The notes under the pieces are model-generated. The model saw only the letters and a program-made list of their open reading frames with translations. It made no database searches and was not told the origin of the DNA. A DNA stretch of 64,000 bases from Chloranthus sessilifolius (lineage: Eukaryota > Streptophyta > Magnoliopsida > Chloranthales > Chloranthaceae), in assembly GCA_021018995.1 (NCBI GenBank), contig CM037588.1, positions 35,585,000 through 35,648,999 on the forward strand, in the 5' to 3' direction. Below, one piece after another: positions 10,725 to 22,755 of this stretch (positions within the stretch are counted from its first letter, which is position 1; each line of letters begins with the position of its first letter). A program made the translations under genes and the position numbers.

Positions 10725-12392
10725 CTACTCGTAACTCAATGGGATTGGATGAGGATTATAGGTTGGTCCCAAAATCTGAAATGGTGTAGCTGCTGGCATC
10801 TGATGCACTTGTACTGTTTGCTCCGGAGGGGTGGGTAGTACTTGGTTTACCTCAGCGATAGATGGTTGGGTGGAAAAATTGGGATAGGTTGGGGTGATGA
10901 GGTTTGCGGGTGGTTGCACCGGGGGTAATGGGGTAGGAGTAGGCCATTGATAGTTGATAGGTGATGGTGGTGGATGGGGGACTTGATGGGTTATTGGGTA
11001 ATTGATCAGTGTGGCAGTGTATGGTTGATATGCATTAATTTGCACAAAATTGATGGGTGTGGGTGATGGACAATAGGCCCTAAGATCTAGGGGTTCAACT
11101 TGGGGTGTACGATTGAGAAAATAATCAGATAAATTCAAGGGTTCAATCACCCCAATACTCCTTTCTTAATAGTTTCTTGGCAAAGGTGCCATATAATTCT
11201 CCCTGTCACTAACGTAATCTGATAGGTCGAATTCAAACTTTTCCTCACACTCCTCTATTATCTCGATGGTGGGTTTGAGACCTGCTCCTCCAATAGGGTG
11301 TGGGGGTAATGGTACTTAGTGTATATTTTCGTGTTGGTTCACTTGAGAAGTTACAGGTGGAATAATTTTCCATGCATCAATTAAATCCTGTATCGCATGC
11401 TTCAATGGGAAGCAGCGATCAGTCGGGTGACCCAGACCCTGATGCAAATTACAATGAGTGTTAGGGTCATAATTCTTTGGGATTGGATTAGGAGGAGGTT
11501 GCGATTGGATAGCGGTAACTAGTTCCTTTTCTATTAGCAAAGGTAAAAGTACACTTAATGATTGCCCTAAGGGTGTAAACACTCTATCGTAGCAGGCTCT
11601 CCTCTGCTCCGGAGTTATCTGTATTCCTTGTCGATTCCTTGTTCTTTGGATCTACTCAGTTCTGACTGGTGCTGACTGGGCTACCTGAAATTAGAACGGG
11701 GATATATTATTATTGGGCCTACTGTTGGCAATGTTGTGGATACCGACTCCTGCTCCCTTCTCATTCCTCTGTTCTGAGAACCTTCTAACTCCACTGGCTC
11801 CACTAGGTGCATTTTTGCTCAGGCAACCTTCCCTGATAGCATCTTCACAGTGATTTACATTCCTTACCAGATCAGCAAAGCTGGACTGCTACTGGTACAC
11901 TAGAAAGTCCGAGATCACTGGTAAAGTATTTTTGGAAATCATTTCTATTTGCTCATCATTAGGTATCCTATTTCTAACTTGAGCTACCAGTGCTCTCCAA
12001 TGCCCCAAATAATCACTAAAGGTCTCATTTGCATTCTACTTCAAATGGGCCAAGTCTGATTTATGAGGTTCAATGTCTATGTTGTAGACATATTGTTCTT
12101 AAAACAAGTGTGTCAAGTCCTTCTAGGGTTTAATCAGACGGTTCCAAGGATGTGAACCACCTCAAGGTCGGACCAGTCAAACTTTTCTAAAAGACCTTTA
12201 GAATAGTCTTTCATCCCCCCCATACTGGCACATGTCCCCACAATAATACTTGAGGTGTGCTATGGGATTGCCGGTGCCATTATATTTGTCAAAAGCCGGC
12301 ATTTTAAATTTTTGAGGCAAGGGGACCTCAGCGAACAAACATAAATCCGAGAAGACCGTGGCATGGATTTCAGCACCGCCCATCTCCAACAA
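10725..12392 (-). pseudogene. Tat1 gag region, broken
   Basis: This is the structural gag remnant. K-F-K-M-P-A-F-D-K-Y-N-G-T near 12325 and P-I-A-H-L-K-Y-Y near 12270 mark the conserved start of Tat capsid-type gag. C-N-L-H-Q-G-L-G-H-P-T-D-R-C near 11450-11410 is the Tat zinc-knuckle-like motif, followed by L-K-H-A-I-Q-D-L-I-D-A. The downstream part (10725-11150) is a proline-rich spacer leading to protease. Fossil. Confidence 0.8.
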
Positions 12393-12425
12393 CTTCTTCT
12401 GAATTTTGTCTAACTACTCTTTCAA

Positions 12426-13973
12426 CTACTTTGATTCCTTGGTAATGGGGGCCAGTTTCTTAGCAGTCGGTTGGGCTTCACTCTGGGATACCAGAGGGTG
12501 GGACATTATAGGAGGAGGGTTAAGGATGGTCAATGCCCCGACATAAGCACTACCATTCCTAATCTCGTCCTCTTCATACTGCTGATCTACATAAGGTGCA
12601 GTGAGGGCGAGATTCTCTTGTTGGAGTTGTATGGACTGGATGAGAATGGTCTGTATGGGGGGTGGGTGAGTCCATTGGATGTGAGGGAAGGTTTGTTGCG
12701 TGATGGGATGAGTGGATGTCAAATTTTGGGGTGGGGTCTGATGAGGCCATTGGGCTTGGGGAAAGGTTTGATATTGACTTTGGGATGTTGGGATATGGGT
12801 GAATTGAGGTTGATGCAAGGCATGGGTTTGAGCTGGGTATGAGGATTGTGCGTGAGTGAAATTTTGGAGGAATTGTGAAGGATATGAGTGTGAGGCTCCA
12901 AGGTTAGGGCCAAGCTAGACTTAGGTTTGGGCCATGAAGCCTTGGGAGGGTTGGGTTATAAAGGTCTGGCCCATGGGTCCTTGGGGAGGTTGGACCATGA
13001 AGCCTTGGTCATGACAGGTTTGAGCCATGGGCCATTGATGGATTTTGGTCATGGGCCCTTGATGGGTCTGGGCCATGGTCCCTTGGTGGGTCTGGACGAT
13101 GGGCCCTCGATGGGTATGGGTAAGGGTCATGGGGTCTTGGGCCATTGGGCCTTGGGGTATGTGAGTAAAGGGGGGTTGATGGGAGTCATGAGAGAATGAG
13201 GTATGAAGGCTTGATAGGGTATGGGATGGATCCATGGATGTGTGGTGTGGATGAGAGGGGTTGTGTTGGGAGGCCTTCCACCTATTGTAAGTGTGGAACA
13301 TCTCCTCCATCATGGCCATGGAAAGGGGATCAGATAGAGATGGGGTATTTAAGGGTTGGAGGGGCGTGGATGGGGTGGATGAAGAGGGAAAATTGGGCAT
13401 GGTTGTAGTAAAAATGGGCATGACTGGGGTAGGTTGTTGAATATGAGGTGGGTTGGAGAAATGAGATGGGTCATTGGTGAATAGCGATGGATTGGGCATG
13501 TGTGGGGAGGACATATGGGGCATGGGTGTTGATGATGAGAGAGGAAAGCTGGTCATCGCCTCGGTAAAAATGGGCATGACTTAGGTAGATGGAGGGATGT
13601 ATGAGGGATCGGGTGCAGTATGGATAGATGTGGGTGGATTGGGTATGCGTCGGGAAGCTAAAAAATAGGTTATATTGGTGAAAGTGGAGGATGGAGCCTG
13701 GATTTGAATGGGTGTGGATGGGAAATGAGATGGGTTGGGAATGGCTATGGATGAGGGTTTGACTGGGGAAAATAATGGGGAGTGGGGGTTTGGATTTTGG
13801 ATATTTTGGAAAGTGGTGGAAGGGAAAGTAGGGGCACTGAACGGCCTAGTGACGGCGAAGGTTGATTGGGTGAGGGGGATGGAAGTAAAAGCCTCTTCGG
13901 CATGAGAATGGGATGGAGAATGTGGCGGGGATGAGTTGAGATCGGTATAAGCCGGTTTTACAGTCCACGACAT
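12426..13973 (-). pseudogene. Tat1 long proline/serine-rich gag N-terminal region
   Basis: It starts M-S-W-T-V-K-P-A-Y near 13973 and continues with serine-, proline- and histidine-rich sequence, a conserved M-M-E-E-M-F-H-T-Y-N-R-W-K-A-S block near 13310-13270, and short repeats of the type Q-G-P-M-A-Q-T-H at 12920-13170. Tat2 carries related sequence at 59823-60807 (M-M-E-E-M-M-R-A-Y...W-K-A-S), so this is an inherited part of the element. No enzyme motif is visible. Open stretches on the + strand across it are mirror artefacts of its composition. Confidence 0.65.
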
Positions 13974-13987
13974 CGCTCGGTATCGGG

Positions 13988-13992
13988 TCGAG
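13988..13992. repeat. Left copy of target duplication TCGAG of the Athila locus
   Basis: TCGAG directly precedes the TGTTGTTATTTC end of the left Athila LTR and recurs directly after the right LTR at 41040-41044. Confidence 0.85.
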
Positions 13993-16689
13993 TGTTGTTA
14001 TTTCAAAAGTTCTTTATTTATTTGTGTGCTAGCATATTGTGTGGTGAGAACAAATAATAAAAACAACGTAAAGCAAAATAAAAGATGATGGCAACAACAC
14101 AACTAAAGAAATTCTAAGCCTGCAAGATCCAAGGCTATTGTAGCAAGTTTTGATAAGTAAGAGTTTGTCCCACAGAGAAGTTGATCTAGAACCCAAAATG
14201 GGCTATAATAGTAGGCCTCCAAATCTGACTACAGATCTAGCAATCCTAAGAAAGGGAGTTGGGTGTCACGCCTACACTAAATTACCTAAAGAAAGGAATA
14301 AAGTGCAATCCTATCCTAAGAAAGGATTATAAAGAAGGGGATGAAGGAGTGTTAAAAATAAAAATAAAAGGGTGAGAAGTAAGCAGCTTCAGTTACCGAT
14401 TTATTTAGTTATGCAACTCAGATTTAGGGCTCTCTCTACAGCAAGTCCTTGCCGAAGTGCTATTACTAACCTCCACAAGGTGGAAATATTCAACTTAACC
14501 CATGCCATTTGGGGTGCTCTTAAGGCTATAGCCTGTTCACTCAAATGGACACAGGCTATCCTATAGAGTCTGTCAAATCCCATTGATCAAACCAGAAGTT
14601 GCTAATCTAATCTAGAGGAGTAAGTTGATCAAATCTCATCCAATGGTTCAAATCAGGCCATGAATACCATTGCAGACACTATGTTTGTCAGGCTACAAGC
14701 TCCCTAGTTCTGCGCACAGATTTGGCTAACATTAATAGGAGTTCCAACCTATAAAGCCCTTTGTGTATTGTCAAGGCCAGCGGCACATTGATGCCTACAC
14801 AGAGGACCAGCAATAGGTTTAATAAGGATCTAAACACAACTGATCATTACTACAAAAGGCGTCCAATGACTCAGGCTCCCAGTCTGTAATTACTTCCGAG
14901 AAGCCAAAACTAACATTTGATGGCGGTCAAGTAAAACAAAGGGGGTTTGTTCCTGCACAATCTCTCACTAAGACACAAGTCCAAGTGCAGAGAAGAAGAA
15001 TTCATCTCAAATCTGTGACCAAGTTTGCCCTAGGGCTATAGTCTGTTCACTCAAATGGTCACAGGCTATCCACAGAGGCTTCCTTACCCACAAATTCTAA
15101 GAACAGAACATTAAACTTGCAGTCTGCCACCATGGTCTCAGGGCATTACGCTCAAGCTTCTATGGACCTTTCAATAATCTCAAATCCTAAATGTATGCTA
15201 CAACCTGAATAGAACTATAGACAAATAGGAAAATAACAGATTGAGTAAGCATTCAAACAAAGATTCCATTGATCTGGTGCTATTAACAATGAAATCCCTC
15301 AAGGCAGCAGCCTTGTGCACAACAGCTCAACAGCAAGTCCCAATGTTTACTGAACTATTACAAAACTTACATAAAACTATACATAGATGCTTACCAAAGG
15401 TTTAGCCAGCAAGTGCTGAGCTAAGAAAGAAGAAAAAAAATGAAAAAAGAGGTGATCAAACCCTAACCCTAACCCTAGCCTGCTTCAGCTCTCAGTCGAC
15501 AGAGGTTGAAGGAGAAGGTGAATGATGGTTTCCTAAGTTACAAGTGCAACTTATATACTTAGTCCCAATGCTGTGGCTTTCCCTAATTTTTCTAAAGTAG
15601 ACGTGATACTATTACAACCCTTGGATGCCTTGGAATGCGTGCATCAGAATTTGTGCCTCGAGATGTGTGCCCTAGACTTGGAGAAATCCCTAAAAGGTCC
15701 TTGAGTTAGGGTTGAGAAGTGGAGAGCCAAAGCTTCGTGAGGCTGATTTTTACATTTACCTTTCGTCGCACAGCTTGTAGAGTCCTCGCGGGGTAGAGTT
15801 TGGCGTGGAATATTATTGTCTCGCGCAGTAGAGCTTTGGATGATCGTATAGCTGCTTCAGCATTAAATGCACTTCGCACAGAGGAGCTCCATAAACTCCT
15901 GTCGTGAGGTACTCACATAGATGCTTTCGCATCTCGCTTGGTTCGGAGTTAAGCTTCTAGGCACGCGAGAACTGCTTGAGATCTACGCGAGAGAACTTCT
16001 CGGCGTCTCTTTCTTCCAGAGCCATGTGAGAACTTCGCGAGTTAGCTTTGGTTCCTTGTGCATGTTGAACTCATGAGGTGCTGCGCACGGTTGCTCTAAG
16101 GCTTAATCTCTGTGAGAACTGTCCGAACAATGTTTCTTAAGGTTTAAGGTGTGAGATCCTTGTGAGGTCTTTAACTGCTTGCTCTCAGCTGAACTGTGCG
16201 GTTGCGGCGTAAGGGGGCTTTGCTAGTGATAACTATTCCAATTGAACTGTGTGACTTCTTCACGATCTTAGTTATCCTACATGTCTTAGCTACGCGAGGG
16301 AGCTCTGCCAGTGACTTGAACAGTGTGAGGCAGCACCTCAGCTATGCAAGATAGGTCAAGGGCTCCTCTGCTGCTATGTACATGGTTCTGTTGCAGCTTC
16401 CTCCATTCTCTCCTAAACTTCATTCATCTACTGGACTTTCTGGGTCCAGTATGACATGCAAAATAGTCACCATAGTGTGTACCATCATGGTGCTCCATCA
16501 TTTTCTGGTTCAGCTGTCATCTTTTGCTTGAAATATCTCTCTCCTTAGCACCAAAAGCATAGACTTTGTGTTAAGCTATACAATTTATTCCTAACTACAA
16601 AACAAGCTAAAAAGGAGTTATTAGTGAGCTTCAAGGTCCAACAAAGGTTAGATTAAAAGGTGAAAAGTGGTACTTTTTAGTGATTAACA
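13993..16689 (-). repeat. Athila LTR-a (3' LTR of the left unit)
   Basis: On the + strand it runs from TGTTGTTATTTC to GTGATTAACA. On the element strand it starts TGTTAATCAC and ends AATAACAACA. A TATA-like CTTATATA (reverse of TATATAAG) lies at 15550-15557. Telomere-like CCCTAA words at about 15461-15478 are part of the LTR and recur in the other LTR copies. Confidence 0.95.
15550..15557 (-). promoter_or_regulatory. TATA box of Athila LTR-a
   Basis: TATATAAG on the minus strand. The same word is kept at the matching place in LTR-b (27195-27202), LTR-c (33837-33844, + strand) and LTR-d (39891-39898), which supports a promoter role. Confidence 0.65.
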
Positions 16690-16704
16690 AACCCCCAACC
16701 CTAA
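16690..16704 (-). other. Polypurine tract of the left Athila unit
   Basis: The minus-strand sequence TTAGGGTTGGGGGTT ends right against the start of LTR-a. Confidence 0.8.
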
Positions 16705-17970
16705 TCTTTGCTAGTCCCTGAGCAAAGCAAAACTTAAACAGCTACTCTAAGAATGTAAATGCGACTTTCGTAGGGAGCACAGATGCATTTAGCTTATGCA
16801 TCAAGCCTTTTAAACCCATAGGTGATCCCTAGTGGAGGAGTGAAGTCTCCTGAGGGTTTTCAGTGAAGGTACCCCCAAACTTTACCATTAAAATAGTTAA
16901 CAATAGTGTTGTTAATGATAAAACAAATTTAAATAAATAAAGCTTCATTCCACATTCATTCTTCAAAACTTAGAGGAAATTACAGCAATAATGCAGCCCT
17001 TTGAAACTCAAAATCAACAGTTGTTTTCATCACCACCACTCATTTTACATCAGACATTCAAAGTATAAAAATCAGTACAAGGCTAGCCTTAAATTCAAAA
17101 ATTAGGTTGCATACAACCCCAATGAAGTTAAAATTCAGACCCAATCCTTACATGGGTTATCTCTGAACAATGAAAATCAAAAGGGTGTTCACATTCCATC
17201 AACCCAAGAGCAGTTACAAACTCCAAATGGGTCTGCAAGTATGAGCGTAGGCAAAGCTTCTAATTTCTGACATCCTCATGACTTTTCACCATATATTGGA
17301 CACTCCCTCATCTCCACATGACAACTCATTTAACTTAAGATCAACAAGGTCTTTTGATGGGTTGTAATGTGACTTATGGGTGAGGTGAGGTTTATAAAGA
17401 ATAAAAGGATAGAATGAATCAAAATTGAGAAATCATCAAGGTCGGAGGTGATTCATGACTTCACCAACTTCATTTCAGCATAGTTTCATTTACTCCTTGA
17501 ATTTTCAGATTTGAAGCGATCAGTTTCTAATCCTCATTACTAATTTTTCAATGAAATGACTTCACTCTCTCAATCTTTTGTTTGCTTTTCTATTTTTCTT
17601 TTCTTTTTATATGCTTTTTGTACTTTTCTCTTTTATATATATATATATGTGGGCTGGAATGCCACTGTTGCACAACTGACACACAATTGTCATCAAATGT
17701 GGTTTCTTCTTCTTCCACCAAATGTTGAACCAGCTCCAACTTCTTCAACTTTTTCTTCTTTACCTTCTGAAATCTCAGAGTGAGGGTTAGGCTGAATCAG
17801 GTCACTGAGGTTTGGGTTCAAGTACTCTGATTTTTGTCAAAGAAAGCTTAAATTTTTAAGGCTCAAATGGTGTGTACCTAGGGCAGTTCAAAGGAGAAGG
17901 ATATTTTAAGCTCAAACTGTCCAAGGGATGGCCTTACTTCATGTCCTTCATGTCATGAATGTTGTCAATA

Positions 17971-18071
17971 TGTTTTGATTTGGAGGTGTCTAACTTCTAG
18001 TGAACAGTGATTGAATCAATCTGTTTTGATTTGGAGGTGTCTAACTTCTAGTGAACAGTGATTGAATCAAT
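17971..18071 (-). repeat. 51-bp direct duplication in the Athila 3' region
   Basis: A unit beginning TGTTTTGATTTGGAGGTGTC occurs twice head to tail. The second copy starts at 18022. Confidence 0.9.
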
Positions 18072-18724
18072 AAGTACTAGAGCAGAAAAAATGCCAAAAA
18101 TACTTTTCAAAAGAAATCGGATAGGCCTAAATCTCCCTAGGTATGGTCCTCAAATTACCTCATGGGGTGTATTTTCACCTTTTTAGTTCACTAAGTACTA
18201 ACTAAAAAATTTTCTAATGTTAGCTTCATGGTGGTGCAAAGATTTTAAAATTTTTAGTTTCAAAATGTCTGTAATTTTTTTTTAAATTTTTCACAAATTT
18301 CCTCATTCTATAACTAGTTAGGTGAGAATTGACTTTATTCATCCCAATTAAACCAACACTGTTGCACTAAAGTTAACTATTTTATTGGAAGGACTACCCT
18401 GCCACATCCCCAAACCTATGAGGAGCAGTGTCCTTACTGGTTCAAAGAGAAGAGTGTATATGCAGCAGGGATCAAATAAAAATAACACTAAAAGAAAACA
18501 AAGAAAACAAGACACAAGGCCCACACAAAAAAACTAAAACACACAAACAAGTTATGAAATTGAAATTGAAAGCAAATAGATAGAACAAAAAAGGAATTTC
18601 ATTGATTAAACAAAGGTTTCACATACCAAAAATATTTATAGAGTGGGATAACGGGGGCTAAGGAGCATGGTGAGGGGCAGGTGGTGGTTGGGGTGAAGAG
18701 CGGGGGCAGAAAGTCCAGATGGTT

Positions 18725-18904
18725 CTATCTTCTGTTTCTTCTTCTTCCTTCAATTCTTTTCCTCTCCTCCTTGGCTAAAATCCTCTGTACCTCCTTATAC
18801 TCGTCCCATAAGAATTGTAAGGGGTCAGGTTCCTTTGGCGGCGATGGGTCTCCCCAACCTGGGTAGAATTTGATCGGAAGCGCAATGGGTTTGTCATCCG
18901 CCAT
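18725..18904 (-). CDS. Small basic-tailed ORF in the Athila 3' region
   Basis: Reading on the minus strand from the ATG at 18904 gives 59 residues. The protein starts M-A-D-D-K, has a proline-rich middle (P-P-K-E-P-D-P) and ends in an arginine/lysine-rich helix (A-K-E-E-R-K-R then a run of R). A TATA-like stretch lies about 70 nt upstream (near 18970-18980). A related frame is found at 30614-30862 on the + strand in the inverted piece. It is in the sense direction of the element. No known domain is recognised. The basic tail could bind nucleic acid, which is inference. Confidence 0.4.
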   Translation of the reverse strand: MADDKPIALPIKFYPGWGDPSPPKEPDPLQFLWDEYKEVQRILAKEERKRIEGRRRNRR

Positions 18905-19926
18905 AGTTGTGGGTAGGGATGGAGTGTTGGGGTCAAAAGAAAATGGATGTGATGGAGGTGAAGTGGACTGTTATATGAAAAGCATGGGCAGTGGAATTTG
19001 CATTGGCGTAATAAATTTTTTCCGCCTTCCAAAGTTAATTCCTATAATGATATTGAAGAGGGTTAGTTAGCAATAACTGAATTGGCTGGGAGAAATAAAA
19101 ACGTCGTGCGATTTATCATGGGGAATGAATGTACAGGGTGCATGTTGGCCTATTATTAGTAATGGGAGTTAAGGCAAAAATAAATGAAATGAAGAATTTG
19201 CAGAAACTCGCTAGGGTTTAAAGTGCAAACCCGTGCCTCGTGCAGATGAGAACATATGCTCACAGGGCACCTTTCTCGCACAGTTCACATTTAGTCCCAC
19301 GAGTAGTTTCGTCTCATAGAAGAAGGTCAATACTTCTCAATATAGTTCACGGAGCTGAAGCTGGGTCTTGGTGCGTGAGTTGACCATTCTTTTTCACGCA
19401 GCTGCGCTATCTAACTTTGCGGGACGTCAGAATGTAAAGCATCAAGTGCCTCGCGAAGTTGAGCGCGTGGAGTTAGTCATTCACGCAATATGAAAATTCT
19501 ACCAAGATTGAGTTTCACGGGGCTCGCATTATCATCAGAGCTCTGCGAGATTGAACTTAATGCCTCCTAGCATTGCAAAAACCCAGTATTCCCCCATTTT
19601 CTCAGTGTTGCATGCTGGCCTGTTCCCTTAAAATGACATGCACCTATCGTGTGTGCATCAGCACCAACCCTTGCACATATATTCCACTCGACCATCACAA
19701 TGATATGCCTGTTATCAACCACTATTTTTGGGCCATTTATCGTGAGAGTCCTCAACCATGTACAGCAAATTCAAATGGCAGCCATGCATACGTACTCAAA
19801 ATAAAGATGCATCAAAACAAAACTCAAACACAGAATGAAATCAACATCCTAAGTGCAGGAATGGAAAATTTTCTAAGCAAGACAAATCAGTTAACTCATA
19901 TGGTACATATGTTACAAAGTTGTGGA

Positions 19927-21119
19927 TCACTGAGCAGTGGGAGGTTCATGTAGGTGAATGGTGTGAGGTGGCTCCACTGAATTTTCCACACAAACTTTTA
20001 GCCTTTGCCCATTCACTTTCATGATCTTCTCAGACATAGGATCCAAGATTTCTAGAACACCAGATGGGGAGGCATGGATGACAGTATAAGATCCATCCCA
20101 TATGGATTTCAACTTCCCTGGAAATAATTTCAGTCTGGAGTTGAAAAACCACACCTTAGTGCCAACATTGAATTCCCTTTGCATTAGCTTCTTGTCAATG
20201 AATGCCTTTGATATCTCCTTGTATATTCGCGCATTTGAATAGGCTTCCAGCCTTAGCTCATCAAGCTCTGCCATCTGTAATTTCTTGTGAGAACCAGTAG
20301 AAATTAGGTCAAAATTAAGTGCTTTGATAGCCCAATAGGCTTTGTGCTCTAACTCCACTGGTAAGTGGCAAGCTTTGCCATAAACCAGCCTAAATGGGGA
20401 CATGCCAATAGGGATCTTATAGGCAGTCCTATAAGCCCACAAGGCATCATTCAACTTTTGTGCCTAATCCTTCCTATCAGTCCTCACAATCTTCTCTAAA
20501 ATATGCTTGATCTCCCTATTAGAAATTTCAACTTGCCCACTGGTTTGTGGGTGGTAGGGAGTTGTAACTTTATGGGTTATAGTAATCTTTTTGAGTAGAT
20601 TCTCAAAAGGTCTGTTATAGAAATGGCTCCCCCCATCACTAATGATAGCTCTGGAGGTAGCAAATCTCGAGAAGATATTATCCTTAAAAAATTTAAGGAC
20701 AACTGTGTGGTCATTGGTCCTTGTGGCAATGGCTTCTACCCACTTGGACACATAGTTCACTGCCACAAGTATGAAGTTAAAACCCTTAGATGGAGGAAAG
20801 GGGCCCATAAAATCAATGCCCCAGACGTCAAAAAGTTCTACCACAAGGATGGGCTGCAGTGGCATAGAATTTTTCTTGGAAATGATTCCCACCTTTGACA
20901 TCTCTCACAGGCCTTACAATTTACAAATGCATCTCTAAACCAGGAAGGCCAATAAAAACCACACTGCAGCACTTTTGTTGCAGTCTTATTGCCACTGAAG
21001 TGACCTGCACAGGCTTGCTCATGGCACATTGAAAGAATACTGTGGAACTCACTTTTAGGCACACATCTCCTAACAATCTGGTCTGCATAATGTTTGAATA
21101 GGTATGGATCCTCCAACAT
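19927..21119 (-). pseudogene. Athila integrase, left unit, broken
   Basis: The zinc-binding part (C-K-A-C-E-R-C-Q near 20925-20900) is followed by the catalytic core with [10 protein letters not shown] near 20830, I-S-D-G-G near 20640 and [12 protein letters not shown] near 20540-20505, the D-D-E pattern. The C-terminal part (19927-20454) includes [11 protein letters not shown] and a basic region. [11 protein letters not shown] is typical of Athila. Fossil. Confidence 0.9.
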
Positions 21120-21629
21120 AAAATGTCTGACCTAAGAGAAAAATAGGTCTCTGTCCATTTTGGACTAGTGAGGAGGAATCCTACTAGCAGCTAAAAATTA
21201 ACAATGTGTGCAAACCAGGGCACACTCGACTGCACAACAAATAGCTGCTCATCCGGGAACAACTCATTAACAGGTGTTGCTACACATTCATCCAAAATAA
21301 TCCTAGAGAGGTGGTCAGCCACCACATTCTCCACTCCCTTTTTATGCTTGATCTCCAGATCAAACTCCTGTAATAGGAGGATCCATCTAATCAACCATGG
21401 CTTGACATCCTTTTTAGTCAATAGGTATTTCAGGGCTGAGTGATCCGTGAAAACTATAATTTTAGACCCAAGCAAGTAGGGTCAAAACTTGTCCACCGCA
21501 AACACAACAGCTAGCAGCTCTTTCTCAGTAGTGGTGTAGTTCAGCTGAGCTTCAGCTAGTGGCACATTGGTTTGAAATTTTACTGAAGTTCTTGATGAAC
21601 CTCCTGTAAAATCCGGCATGTCCTAAAAA
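21120..21629 (-). pseudogene. Athila RNase H, left unit, broken
   Basis: [11 protein letters not shown] near 21455-21425 and V-V-A-D-H-L-S-R-I near 21325-21300 are the downstream RNase H motifs. The upstream part is recognisable between about 21480 and 21600. It lies between reverse transcriptase and integrase as expected. Fossil. Confidence 0.85.
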
Positions 21630-22743
21630 TTATCTAATTTGTTTAATAGTTTTAGGTGGGGGCAGGTGTGAAATCAAGTCCACTTTAGTCTTATCAACCT
21701 CTATTCTCTTATGAGAAACCACATGGCCTAGGACAATTTCTTGTGTCACCATAAAGTGACTCTCTTTCCAACTTAGGACCAAATTGGTCTCCTCACATCT
21801 TTGTAGAACTAGCTCAAGGTGACTCAAGCACTAGCTGAAGCTATCCCCAAATACTGAAAAATCGTCCATGAAGATTTCTATGAACTTGTCAATCATATCA
21901 GAAGAGATTGCATACATGCACCTCTAAAAAGTGGCTGGGGCATTGCACAGTCTAAAAGGCATCCTTCTGTAAGCAAAGGTGCCAAAGGGACATGTGAAAA
22001 TAATTGTCCTGATCTTGAGGATCCATAGGGATTTGGTTATATCCTGAGTATCCATCAAGAACATAGTAAAAAGCCTTCCCAGCCAACTTGTTCTGAATTT
22101 GGTCAATGAAAGGGAGGGGGAAATAATCCTTTCTGGTCTTGGAGTTGAGTTTTCTATAGTCAATGCAAACCCTCCAGCCAGTGGTCTCTCTGGCTGGCAT
22201 CAACTCCCCAGAATCAGTAGTGATAATTGTTATGCCTGACTTTTTAGGTACCACTTGGATAGGTGACACCCATTCTGGATCTGAAATGGGGTAAATTACC
22301 CCTGTATCAAATAGTTTCACTATCTCCTTGAGGACCACCTCCTGCATGTGAGGATTAAGTTTCCTCTGCATCTCCCTTGAGGGTTTTGTACCCTCATCCA
22401 GGTAAATCCTATGTATATAGACTGAGGCATCAATGCCTCCAAGATCAGCTATTGTCCACCCTATAATTTTTTTATGCCTCTTGAGAATACTCAATAATGC
22501 CTCCTCCAGCTCACTAGTGAGAGAGGAGGAGATAATCACAGGAAGCTTGTTGTTTTGTCCCAAGAAGGCATATTTTAATGTGGCTGGGAGCTGTTTTGGC
22601 TCCAGCTTAGGGAGACTTTCAATTGAAGGCAATAAAGGTGCCTTAATGGTTTGAGAAAGGGGCATCAATGTATATTTCCAATTGGAATGCTGCACTAAGC
22701 CTACAGAAGACTCTATTTTGGTGTTGTCTTCTGCCATGAACAC
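21630..22743 (-). pseudogene. Athila reverse transcriptase, left unit, broken
   Basis: V-P-K-K-S-G-I-T near 22240 and T-G-W-R-V-C-I-D-Y-R-K-L-N near 22180-22140 are diagnostic of Athila. D-G-Y-S-G-Y-N-Q-I near 22050-22020, V-L-G-H-V-V-S near 21735 and the thumb end follow. The region also contains the inter-domain segment before reverse transcriptase (22300-22743). Several breaks. Confidence 0.9.
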
Positions 22744-22755
22744 TTGCGCCTCTTT

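Larger units (their letters stand above)
8059..13987 (-). mobile_element. Tat1: Tat/Ogre-type Ty3/gypsy element, coding part, broken
   Basis: Read on the minus strand, the order is a proline-rich gag N-terminus (13973 downward), gag, protease, reverse transcriptase, RNase H, a second archaeal-type RNase H and the start of integrase. A second RNase H domain is the hallmark of the Tat lineage. Integrase coding is cut at 8058 by the end of T1-a. The element's leader and 5' LTR lie at 41045-43840, beyond the Athila insertion. Fossil with many breaks. Confidence 0.85.
16705..19926 (-). other. Athila 3' non-coding region, left unit
   Basis: About 3.2 kb lie between integrase and the polypurine tract. 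It contains a (TA)n run near 17634-17648, a 51-bp direct duplication at 17971-18071, a small frame at 18725-18904, and many CTCGCG-like words at 19200-19560 similar to those in the LTR. No recognisable envelope-like gene is visible. The same sequence recurs on the + strand at 29950-32782 and in part at 28345-29087. Confidence 0.75.

Noticed and set aside
12471-13408. Plus-strand open frames over the Tat1 gag N-terminal region, rich in G, W and M
   Set aside because: They are the antisense of a proline/serine/histidine-rich minus-strand gag region that is conserved in Tat2.
15461-15478. Telomere-like CCCTAA words (also near 27105, 33925 and 39800)
   Set aside because: Only about three units, at the same place in all four Athila LTRs. 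They are part of the LTR, not an interstitial telomere.
17556-17783. Hydrophobic open frame (many F and L) in the Athila 3' region, also at 31679-31921
   Set aside because: It arises from a T-rich stretch lying antisense to the element, with no start context or conserved domain. Considered and dropped as a membrane protein.
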